Origin: an uncultured Pseudomonadota bacterium
Lineage (GTDB): Bacteria > Pseudomonadota > Alphaproteobacteria > Rs-D84
DNA length: 10,555 nt
Reading direction: 5' to 3'
NCBI GenBank assembly: GCA_947303165.1
Contig: CAMYXE010000011.1
Coordinates: 1-10,555, forward strand
Shown: piece by piece, positions 1-5,538 of the stretch
How positions within the stretch are numbered: the first letter of the stretch is position 1
Layout: the number at the start of each line of letters is the position of its first letter
The notes under the pieces: generated by a model
Seen by the model: the letters and a program-made list of their open reading frames with translations, nothing else
Databases searched by the model: none
What the model was told of the DNA's origin: nothing
Position numbers and translations under genes: made by a program

Positions 1-2
1 AT

Positions 3-107
3 TTGTACTTATTCGAACTTCGCGGTCGCTCGTTCTTATATACAAATTTTGAACCGGCAACTATCATTGCGGGTCACAAACCAATAACCCCAGAACAAAT
101 TAAATAA
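3..107 (+). CDS. C-terminal tail of an unidentified protein (partial)
   Basis: A reading frame is open from the window edge to a TAA at 105-107 and encodes about 34 residues ending in ...AGHKPITPEQIK. The mix of residues and the codon choice (gaa, aaa, att, ggt) resemble the other genes of the window. The stop lies just before the hairpin at 111-130, as expected for a gene end. I do not recognise the family from this short tail. A second plus-strand frame is also open to 87 and a minus-strand frame is open too, so the assignment depends on protein-likeness rather than on frame exclusion. It is convergent with the tRNA gene. Confidence 0.45.
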   Translation: MYLFELRGRSFLYTNFEPATIIAGHKPITPEQIK

Positions 108-130
108 AAATCGCGCCATTTTTGGCGCGA
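93..130 (-). terminator. Rho-independent terminator after tRNA-fMet
   Basis: An 8-bp perfect inverted repeat (tcgcgcca at 111-118 with tggcgcga at 123-130) encloses a 4-base loop. Read on the minus strand it is followed by a T-rich run (tttttattta). It lies 12 bases beyond the tRNA CCA end. On the plus strand only ctttcattt follows, so it would be a weak terminator for the upstream partial gene. Confidence 0.85.
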
Positions 131-142
131 CTTTCATTTAAC

Positions 143-219
<77 letters not shown>

Positions 220-232
220 ATAAACGGCAATA

Positions 233-260
233 ATTATATCTTATATTTCGCTGTTGTCAA
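233..260 (-). promoter_or_regulatory. Consensus sigma70-type promoter of tRNA-fMet
   Basis: On the minus strand a perfect -35 box TTGACA (260-255) is separated by 16 bases from a perfect -10 box TATAAT (238-233). Transcription would start near 226, about seven bases before the mature tRNA 5' end at 219. Two full-consensus boxes fit a highly expressed stable RNA. Unlike most protein-gene promoters here it lacks a TGn extension. Confidence 0.85.
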
Positions 261-343
261 ATAAAAAACCAAATATTTGCGTGTTTTTTACTGTTTTTAC
301 CGTATTTTTCGGGATATTGTTGGGTATGACTATTATACTATGC

Positions 344-372
344 TTGAAATATGTTTTTTTTACTGGTAAACT
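344..372 (+). promoter_or_regulatory. Candidate promoter for the envelope gene block
   Basis: TTGAAA (344-349) is followed after 17 bases by TAAACT (367-372), which is preceded by TGG, giving an extended -10. The predicted start near 379 would leave a leader of about 21 bases before the ATG at 400, matching the short leaders of other units here. The rest of 220-399 is AT-rich and shows no gene. The boxes are imperfect, so this is a candidate only. Confidence 0.5.
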
Positions 373-399
373 TGGTATTGTTTAACAGAACTATTTGTA

Positions 400-1179
400 A
401 TGGCTGAAAAAACACGAAAAAATCTTTGGGAATCTATTCAGAAAATATCGGTAATTCAATGGATTATCGCGTTTGTCTTTGCGATATTAACGTGGTTTGT
501 GTTTTTTACTTGTCGCAAATAGATAAAAAATTATCAGATATTTAAACAATTTCGCAGAAAACCGGCGATATTTGTGTTATGGCATGGGCGCAGTTTTATG
601 TTTCCACCAATGGGGGTGCTTGGGGGATTGCGTGCATATATTGTTGCGTCAGAACTTACCGATGGCCATATTATGGCAAAATTACAGCGTTTATTTGGAA
701 TGCATGCAATTTATGGCAGTTCCAGTCAAAGTCCGGTTTCTGTGTTGCGTAAAGGAGTCAGCATGTTGCGGCGTGGTGACCATGCGATGTGTATTTCGCC
801 AGATGGTCCAAAAGGGCCGTCTATGAGGTTGCAAGATGGGGCATTATACTTTGCAAAAATGACTGGTGCGCCAATTATTCCAGTGTGTTTTTCTACAAAT
901 CATCCGTGTTTTCAAAATCGGTGGGACAGGTATTTATTAGTATATCCTTTTTCAAAAATAAAGTGTGAAATAGGGGAACCGATATACATTAGTTCAAAAA
1001 TATCACAAGGCGATTTCGAAAAAAAACGTCTGGAAATTGAAAATATAATGGTAAATCAATTACGCAGATTAGATTCAGAATTTAATTTATATGTTGTGGA
1101 GCAAGACTTGGTTGCGAGTAAATTTAACGCATTGAAACATGCGGGCAAAGATACAAGAATGAAAAAGAGATACAAATGA
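400..1179 (+). pseudogene. DUF374 acyltransferase gene interrupted by in-frame TAG
   Basis: Read from the ATG at 400, one frame of 259 codons runs to the TGA at 1177-1179, broken only by TAG at 520-522 (codon 41). The 40 codons before the stop encode a basic start and a hydrophobic segment (about residues 19-37, IQWIIAFVFAILTWFVFF), as in the N-terminal anchor of DUF374 proteins. After the TAG the frame goes straight on into the linker and the conserved WHGR motif at residues 61-64. Both sides fit one family protein with nothing missing, so I read this as a nonsense mutation in a once-intact gene, most simply TGG or CAG to TAG. Alternatives are a sequencing error, natural readthrough, or re-initiation at the GTG at 574. 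A promoter candidate ends 27 bases before the ATG. No good Shine-Dalgarno is visible. Confidence 0.7.
574..1179 (+). CDS. Catalytic part of DUF374 lysophospholipid/lipid A acyltransferase
   Basis: This is the intact distal part of the interrupted frame (201 codons from a GTG). Family landmarks in this numbering are WHGR at 3-6, the region VASELTDGHIMAKL at 24-37, the signature SPDGPKGP at 75-82 and GAPIIPV at 98-104. These are conserved in the DUF374 branch of LPLAT acyltransferases, which includes lipid A late acyltransferases of the LpxJ type. Its position directly before lpxK fits a lipid A role, but a lysophospholipid substrate is equally possible. The GTG at 574 cuts right at the catalytic motif and has no clear ribosome site, so it is a poor natural start. 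If translated alone the product would lack the membrane anchor. The stop overlaps the lpxK start (ATGA), implying coupled translation when the upstream part is read. Confidence 0.6.
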   Translation: MLWHGRSFMFPPMGVLGGLRAYIVASELTDGHIMAKLQRLFGMHAIYGSSSQSPVSVLRKGVSMLRRGDHAMCISPDGPKGPSMRLQDGALYFAKMTGAPIIPVCFSTNHPCFQNRWDRYLLVYPFSKIKCEIGEPIYISSKISQGDFEKKRLEIENIMVNQLRRLDSEFNLYVVEQDLVASKFNALKHAGKDTRMKKRYK

Positions 1180-2099
1180 AGACACCTTGGTGGTTTTTGC
1201 ATAAAACTCCGTTGGCATTTTTATTATTGCCTGTGGCGTTTGTTTATTATGGTTGTTCAAGGCTAGTTTGTTTTTGGAGAAAACTGTTTGCGTATAAATC
1301 ACAAAGAAAAATAGTTTGTGTTGGCGGAATTTTGGCGGGTGGTGTTGGAAAAACACCAATTGTTCGTGCAATCGCGAATTATCTTGATGCGCCTGTGGTG
1401 ATGCGTGGATATAAAAGGACCGCCAAGACCGGGAATATTGGTGACGAGGCGGCAATGTTAATGTCTGATGGAATCGCTGTTCATGTTGGCGACAGAAAAA
1501 GCAATATTATGCTGTTAAACCGTCAGGATGATAAAGGACCGATTTTGATGGATGATGGTTTGCAAAATCCATCTATTAAAAAAGATATATCCATATTGGT
1601 TTTTGACCAAATGATTGGGTATGGTAATGGTTTTATTTTGCCTGCGGGGCCATTACGTGAACCAAAATCTCATGCAAAAAATGCTGATGCTATTATATTG
1701 ATAAAAAATAATAAAAAACCAAGAAAGTTTATTTTACCACCAGATGTGCCGGTATTTTATGCCGAAAATAAAACCATTTCGCCATATGGAAAAAATTCAC
1801 AAATAGTTGCATTTGCGGGAATAGGATATCCAAAAAAGTTTTTTAATTCTTTGGATGGTGTTGTTGCACGTCGTTCTTTTGGTGACCATTATCAATATAC
1901 AGAAGAAGATATTGCGGAACTTAAAAAAATTGCAAAAAAGAAAAAGGCAAAACTTGTAACAACAGAAAAAGATTGGGTTCGGTTATCACCTGATATGCGT
2001 GAAGGTATAAAATTTGCAAAACTTGAAACGGTCATAGAACCAAAATTTTTTGTATGGTTAAAGGAGAAATTAAGTGCCGACAATAAAAAAGCAAATTAA
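1176..2099 (+). CDS. lpxK: Tetraacyldisaccharide 4'-kinase (lipid A 4'-kinase)
   Basis: LpxK uses ATP to phosphorylate the 4' position of the tetraacyl disaccharide precursor at the inner face of the cytoplasmic membrane, giving lipid IVA. The 307 residues are slightly below the usual length of about 320-340. The N-terminus has a hydrophobic membrane-contacting stretch (about 12-26). The P-loop is AGGVGKTP at 54-61. Further signatures follow in order: RGYKR (77-81), GDEAAML (89-95), DDGLQ (126-130), the GNG...LPAGPLREP block (150-163), FAGIG, and the C-terminal TTEKDWVRLS. The residue after DDGLQ is Asn131 where the family normally has His. The ATG overlaps the preceding TGA by four bases, with a weak aaagaga ribosome site. 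Its last 26 bases overlap lpxC. Function is clear from motifs and neighbours. Confidence 0.95.
   Translation: MKTPWWFLHKTPLAFLLLPVAFVYYGCSRLVCFWRKLFAYKSQRKIVCVGGILAGGVGKTPIVRAIANYLDAPVVMRGYKRTAKTGNIGDEAAMLMSDGIAVHVGDRKSNIMLLNRQDDKGPILMDDGLQNPSIKKDISILVFDQMIGYGNGFILPAGPLREPKSHAKNADAIILIKNNKKPRKFILPPDVPVFYAENKTISPYGKNSQIVAFAGIGYPKKFFNSLDGVVARRSFGDHYQYTEEDIAELKKIAKKKKAKLVTTEKDWVRLSPDMREGIKFAKLETVIEPKFFVWLKEKLSADNKKAN
2061..2066 (+). promoter_or_regulatory. Shine-Dalgarno selecting the lpxC GTG start
   Basis: AAGGAG lies seven bases before the GTG at 2074, inside the lpxK coding region. It supports the GTG start, which places the family N-terminal motif (Q.KFSGVGIHSG) at the expected distance from residue 1. 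Confidence 0.8.
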
Positions 2100-3009
2100 A
2101 TTTTCTGGGGTGGGCATTCATTCAGGATTGCCGGTAAATCTTGTTATAAAACCATCCAAACAAAATGGGATATTTTTTCGCAGAACTGATTTGTCTGATG
2201 ATTTAATTGTGGCACGTTTTGACAATGTTGGTGATACAACAATGCGTAATACTACCGTTGGCAAGTTAAATTCTGCGCACGTGAAAACAATAGAACATCT
2301 AATGGCGGCGTTATTTATTGCGGGTGTGGATAGCGCGGTTATAGAAATAGATGATGCAGAAACCCCCATTTTGGATGGCAGCGCCATTGAGTTTTATAGT
2401 GCGATAAAAAATGCAGGCATAACAGACGGAATTTTAAAGAAGATAATTGTTAAAAAAACTGTAATAGTTCGAGCCAAGGATGCATTGCGTAAAGTCCCGT
2501 TTTTTACGCGCATGAAAATTTATTTGTTTAATATGTTATCTGGACGGAAAGCGGACGGTTTTGTAAAACTTTCGCCGTCAAAAAATGATTCATTGAATAT
2601 AAATGCTACATTGGTTTATAAAGAAAAGATTATAGGAAAACAAAGTTTTTCTTATTCTTTTGATAATACGGACAATGCAATTAAAAATTTTGTTAATAAT
2701 ATTGCGCGCGCAAGGACGTTCGGAAAATATTCAGAATGGGAATATTTGAAATCGCACGGTATGGCACGCGGTGCAAATGAAAATAATGTCATTGCACTTA
2801 ATGATACGGGTGATGCAACATTAAACAAAGTTTTTTGGCCGGACGAATTTGTTAGACATAAAATAATTGATGTGTTGGGTGATATGTTTACATCTGGTGG
2901 TTTTGTTGTTGGTAATTTGGAATCTTATAAGGGCAGTCATGCCATGAATAATTTGGTGTTGAAAAAATTGTTTAGTAATCCAGATAATTATGATATAATT
3001 GATGCATAA
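2074..3009 (+). CDS. lpxC: UDP-3-O-acyl-N-acetylglucosamine deacetylase
   Basis: LpxC is the zinc enzyme of the committed step of lipid A synthesis, removing the N-acetyl group from UDP-3-O-acyl-GlcNAc in the cytoplasm. The start is a GTG with a strong AAGGAG ribosome site. Visible family features are GVGIHSG (12-18), TIEHLMAAL (72-80) with catalytic Glu74 and zinc ligand His75, ILDGSA (99-104), RARTFG (212-217), and DEFVRHKIIDVLGD (257-270) with zinc ligands His262 and Asp266. GSHAMNN (287-293) carries the catalytic His289. All key residues are intact. Length is 311, near the usual 300-310. However, the distance from His75 to His262 is 187 residues against 159 in E. coli, so an extra hydrophobic and basic segment lies around 134-162 and the C-terminal tail is shorter. 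It overlaps lpxK by 26 bases and is probably cotranscribed. Confidence 0.96.
   Translation: MPTIKKQIKFSGVGIHSGLPVNLVIKPSKQNGIFFRRTDLSDDLIVARFDNVGDTTMRNTTVGKLNSAHVKTIEHLMAALFIAGVDSAVIEIDDAETPILDGSAIEFYSAIKNAGITDGILKKIIVKKTVIVRAKDALRKVPFFTRMKIYLFNMLSGRKADGFVKLSPSKNDSLNINATLVYKEKIIGKQSFSYSFDNTDNAIKNFVNNIARARTFGKYSEWEYLKSHGMARGANENNVIALNDTGDATLNKVFWPDEFVRHKIIDVLGDMFTSGGFVVGNLESYKGSHAMNNLVLKKLFSNPDNYDIIDA
2991..2999 (+). promoter_or_regulatory. Possible internal extended -10 promoter for the lipoprotein
   Basis: TGATATAAT, an extended -10 with full TATAAT, lies at the end of lpxC. Transcription would begin near 3006, giving a leader of about 22 bases before the ATG at 3028. No convincing -35 box is seen. 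AT-rich coding DNA makes chance matches easy, so this is tentative. Confidence 0.35.
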
Positions 3010-3027
3010 TAACGAAAGGATGAATTG

Positions 3028-3450
3028 ATGAAAAAACTTTTAACAATGTTTTTTATGGTTGCGCTTTGCGGGTGTGGCGGTTTTGTGGAAAATGAAAATG
3101 GCAGCCAATATATCAAGCAATTAGATGGAGAACCGATCGGGTGCATCTTTTTGTATAAACTTGAATCTGAAATATCTGTGTACGATCAAAACGATGCGCG
3201 TCGTTATTTAGAAAATCGTATCGCTGATCAGGCCCGTCCTGGTAATGCATACTGGATTGTTAGTGAACGTACGAGACCAAGAGAATGGGTTGTGTTTGGC
3301 CCAGAACGTAGTTTCGTGCTTGCTGCTAATGTATATGAATGTCCAAATTTAAATAATGTTCGGACGGCACGTTCTAATGAGCCTATGCCAGAATATGAAA
3401 TAAAAACACTTGATGATGGTTTTTGTGGTGTTGACACTTTTTCATATTAG
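3028..3450 (+). CDS. Small predicted outer-membrane or periplasmic lipoprotein
   Basis: The 140-residue product starts with a lipoprotein signal: basic MKK, a hydrophobic core, and the lipobox Leu13-Cys14-Gly15-Cys16, so lipidation of Cys16 is expected. The mature part is short and soluble, with paired cysteines in PIGCIF and YECPN plus a late Cys. The layout (Cys-containing first strand, an alanine/arginine-rich helix near ARRYLENRIADQARPGNAYWIV, and an aromatic-Cys strand) resembles the DUF4156/RcsF-like lipoprotein fold, but this is only an impression. I chose the ATG at 3028 over the TTG at 3025 because of the GAAAGGA ribosome site at 3014-3020. It follows lpxC by 18 bases and ends before a strong terminator, so it closes the lipid A block. 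Function unknown. Confidence 0.85.
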   Translation: MKKLLTMFFMVALCGCGGFVENENGSQYIKQLDGEPIGCIFLYKLESEISVYDQNDARRYLENRIADQARPGNAYWIVSERTRPREWVVFGPERSFVLAANVYECPNLNNVRTARSNEPMPEYEIKTLDDGFCGVDTFSY

Positions 3451-3479
3451 GTTTTTGTAAAAAAATTATAAAAATAAAG

Positions 3480-3504
3480 ACCGTTATGCAAATAACGGTT
3501 TTTT
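3480..3504 (+). terminator. Rho-independent terminator of the lipid A block
   Basis: A perfect 8-bp stem (accgttat at 3480-3487 with ataacggt at 3492-3499) closes a GCAA tetraloop of the GNRA type and is followed by a run of T (3499-3504). It separates the lipoprotein gene from the pilus operon. Confidence 0.93.
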
Positions 3505-3529
3505 ACACTGGAATTGATTAATCGTTTTG

Positions 3530-3538
3530 TGTTATAAT
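3530..3538 (+). promoter_or_regulatory. Extended -10 promoter of the pilus operon
   Basis: TGTTATAAT is a perfect extended -10 element. No good -35 box stands upstream, which is tolerated in extended -10 promoters. The predicted start near 3545 gives a leader of about 22 bases before the TTG at 3567. It lies directly behind the terminator at 3480-3504, so pilO heads a new transcription unit. Confidence 0.7.
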
Positions 3539-3566
3539 CTCATCAAGAGTAAACCAGAGAGAGAAT

Positions 3567-4829
3567 TTGTCAGGGAAATACATACATATTAAGCGAAGGA
3601 AATACGCGGCTGGATTGTTGTGGCAGCCGATGGTTTCTGGTTTTACGCCACGTGCATATGCGGCCAAATTAGCACGCGGTATAGATCGTAAATTAAATCG
3701 CTATATGGCGTATAATGGACTAATTGGTTTAGGTGCACGTTCCCAGGGGCAACGTTCGGGTATGCCGTCTATTGCTGTGGAAATAATAGAATCACTGCCT
3801 GGGTATGCATCAATGTTATGTGCGTTTAACATTGATAAAAAATATGTTTTGGTTGCAGTCAGAAATGGTGTGATTTTACATGATTTGATATTTGATAATG
3901 AATCTGATGCGCGTGAAAGATATGCAGAATTAACGGAAATTCCAGATTGGAATGCATTAATTGCGCCGGCTGCGTGGGGAATGCCACGTGCGGTTGATCG
4001 TGATTTGGGTGATCTTATTTCTGGAAGTGGCCACGGTGTTTTAAGACCGATTAGTAAAATTGGCGCGGGGGCAATGTCATTATTAATGTTGGCATTGTTT
4101 GCGGTATTTTTTCTTTATGTATTTCGCGAACCTATAAACCAAATATTTAAACCAAATCCTCAGGTTGCAAAAATAAATCCAGAATTAGCTGAAGAATATA
4201 AAAGACAGGTAGAAGAAAAAAACAAGGAACTGGATAAAGAATTTAATATGCATCAGGAGCCAGTAGTTGAACCATTGGTTATGCCGTTTGAATTGTTGCC
4301 CGATGTTATTGAACGTGCAGATTTATGCTATCGCGCAATTGCGTTTTTGATGCAGCCTGTTACAGGGTGGAATCAGGTTAGTGCGGAATGTGGCGAAACA
4401 TATGTAACCGCATCATTTAATAGAAGCTTTGGGACATTGGATGATTTTTATAATATCGCATCTGATATTATGCCTGGGGTGTTTGTACAAGAAAAAAGCG
4501 ATGATGAAATTTACGTGAGGGCAAAATTACCAGAACGTGTAGCGGTGCCGTCGCAAGATGATCGTGATGCTGATACATTGGTACGTGATTTAACGAGTCG
4601 TTTTCAGGCGATAGGTTTGAATTCTAGTATAAATATTGCTGCGGATGTTGTTTCAAATGAAACACAATCTGTTGAACTTTTTATTGTTGAAGTTTCTGCG
4701 GAATCAAAATTAGAACCGTATCAATTTATGCAAATCTTTGATGGTTTTGGTGGTGTATATATGACCAAGACGTCATGGAATGTGATGAAAAGAACTTGGA
4801 ACTATGAGGTGATAATCTATGCAAAATAA
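3567..4829 (+). CDS. pilO: Type IVb pilus inner-membrane protein PilO (PilO2 family)
   Basis: PilO-type proteins of R64-like type IVb pili are bitopic inner-membrane proteins of the assembly platform. The 420 residues show the family layout: an N-terminal cytoplasmic domain (about 1-165) starting with KYAAGLLWQP, one transmembrane helix at about 167-186, a charged, coiled-coil-prone stretch at about 196-220, and a periplasmic domain to the end. The start is a TTG with a purine-rich AGAGAGAGAA just upstream. No ATG or GTG lies between the promoter and this TTG, and the first in-frame ATG (residue 22) would delete part of the conserved N-terminal motif, so the TTG is preferred. The last 11 bases overlap pilP. 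The pilO-pilP-ATPase-platform order supports the call. Sequence similarity in this family is low, so identity rests partly on context. Confidence 0.85.
   Translation: MSGKYIHIKRRKYAAGLLWQPMVSGFTPRAYAAKLARGIDRKLNRYMAYNGLIGLGARSQGQRSGMPSIAVEIIESLPGYASMLCAFNIDKKYVLVAVRNGVILHDLIFDNESDARERYAELTEIPDWNALIAPAAWGMPRAVDRDLGDLISGSGHGVLRPISKIGAGAMSLLMLALFAVFFLYVFREPINQIFKPNPQVAKINPELAEEYKRQVEEKNKELDKEFNMHQEPVVEPLVMPFELLPDVIERADLCYRAIAFLMQPVTGWNQVSAECGETYVTASFNRSFGTLDDFYNIASDIMPGVFVQEKSDDEIYVRAKLPERVAVPSQDDRDADTLVRDLTSRFQAIGLNSSINIAADVVSNETQSVELFIVEVSAESKLEPYQFMQIFDGFGGVYMTKTSWNVMKRTWNYEVIIYAK
4806..4813 (+). promoter_or_regulatory. Strong Shine-Dalgarno for pilP
   Basis: GAGGTGAT is an unusually long match to the anti-Shine-Dalgarno complement, five bases before the pilP ATG and inside the end of pilO. 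It fixes the pilP start at 4819 and suggests high translation of PilP relative to its neighbours, most of which have weak sites. Confidence 0.75.
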
Positions 4830-5538
4830 AATAAAACTGTTTTTGAGTGCAATTTTGTTCGGTATAGTATCTGTTGCATGTGCAGATGCGGCTACAAAAT
4901 TTGATAATGTTGTTGATGTTATTGAATCTGTGGATGACGAAGCCAGTATTAATGATGAAATAGCAGCTGAAGCGATTGAGAATTACCAGGTTGGTGATTC
5001 TTTGTTTCAACAGATTACGGATTTAGAACAAGAAAAAGTTTTGATGCAGTTGGAAAAAGAACGTGCACAATTGAATCTTGATTTGGATAGATTGGCGGCA
5101 GAAAAAATAAAATTACACATGGAAATAGATACGCTTTCTGGTCGCGCAGAACAACAACAACAAGAGTTTGAAACAGAGCGTGCAAGACTTGAAGCCGAGG
5201 CGAAACGTTTAGAAAAAGAAAAGGCGGCATTGGACGCAGAGCCCAAAGTTGAAACACAAAAGAGTACTACGACGACCAAGTCTTTTATTACAGAAGAAAA
5301 ACAAGAAACAGAATTTGATAAAAAATATAAGCTGATAAATGTATTTGGTGCAGGTGCACAATTGCAGGCGACTGTCCAAGATTTATCAAACGGTCAAAAT
5401 AGGCGTGTTGGTGTTGGTAAAGAATTAGATGGTTACACCGTAAAGTCTATATCATTAGACGAAGGTGTTGTTTTTACAAATGGTGAAGAAACACAAACAT
5501 TAAATGTTGGCGGAAGCAAGGTGTCATTAACAAAATGA
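4819..5538 (+). CDS. pilP: Type IV pilus biogenesis protein PilP
   Basis: PilP is an exported periplasmic component that in related systems works with the other inner-membrane pilus proteins. The 239 residues begin with a Sec signal peptide (1 to about 24, cleavage likely after ACADA). Cys21 lies near the cleavage region, but the preceding residues S-V-A do not form a good lipobox. Residues about 61-140 form a long charged coiled coil rich in Glu, Lys and Gln (including a run QQQQ). A Thr/Lys-rich linker (about 145-165) leads to a compact beta domain (about 172-232, with VFGAGAQLQATV and the repeated V/I-hydrophobic pattern) that matches the PilP family core. It overlaps pilO by 11 bases and the ATPase gene by four (ATGA), so the operon is translationally coupled. 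The family call rests on the C-terminal domain and context. Confidence 0.85.
   Translation: MQNKIKLFLSAILFGIVSVACADAATKFDNVVDVIESVDDEASINDEIAAEAIENYQVGDSLFQQITDLEQEKVLMQLEKERAQLNLDLDRLAAEKIKLHMEIDTLSGRAEQQQQEFETERARLEAEAKRLEKEKAALDAEPKVETQKSTTTTKSFITEEKQETEFDKKYKLINVFGAGAQLQATVQDLSNGQNRRVGVGKELDGYTVKSISLDEGVVFTNGEETQTLNVGGSKVSLTK

Noticed and set aside
1..66. Short minus-strand frame starting with ATG near 66
   Set aside because: It lies behind the tRNA terminator without a promoter, and the product is a short basic string. The plus-strand frame to 107 looks more protein-like.
520..522. TAG as a reassigned sense codon in this genome
   Set aside because: Two other genes here (lipoprotein at 3448-3450 and pilR at 8246-8248) end in TAG at natural protein ends, and reading through the pilR stop would run far into the next gene out of frame.
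572..826. Overlapping plus-strand frame inside the acyltransferase gene
   Set aside because: It is a shifted frame of the DUF374 domain, rich in Cys and Met, with no family features. The neighbouring frame holds all the conserved motifs.
1087..1455. Long minus-strand open frame opposite the acyltransferase and lpxK genes
   Set aside because: Low-complexity composition, no ribosome site and fully opposite conserved genes; a shadow frame.
3025..3027. TTG at 3025 as the start of the lipoprotein
   Set aside because: The ATG immediately after it has better spacing to the GAAAGGA ribosome site and gives a normal MKK signal peptide.
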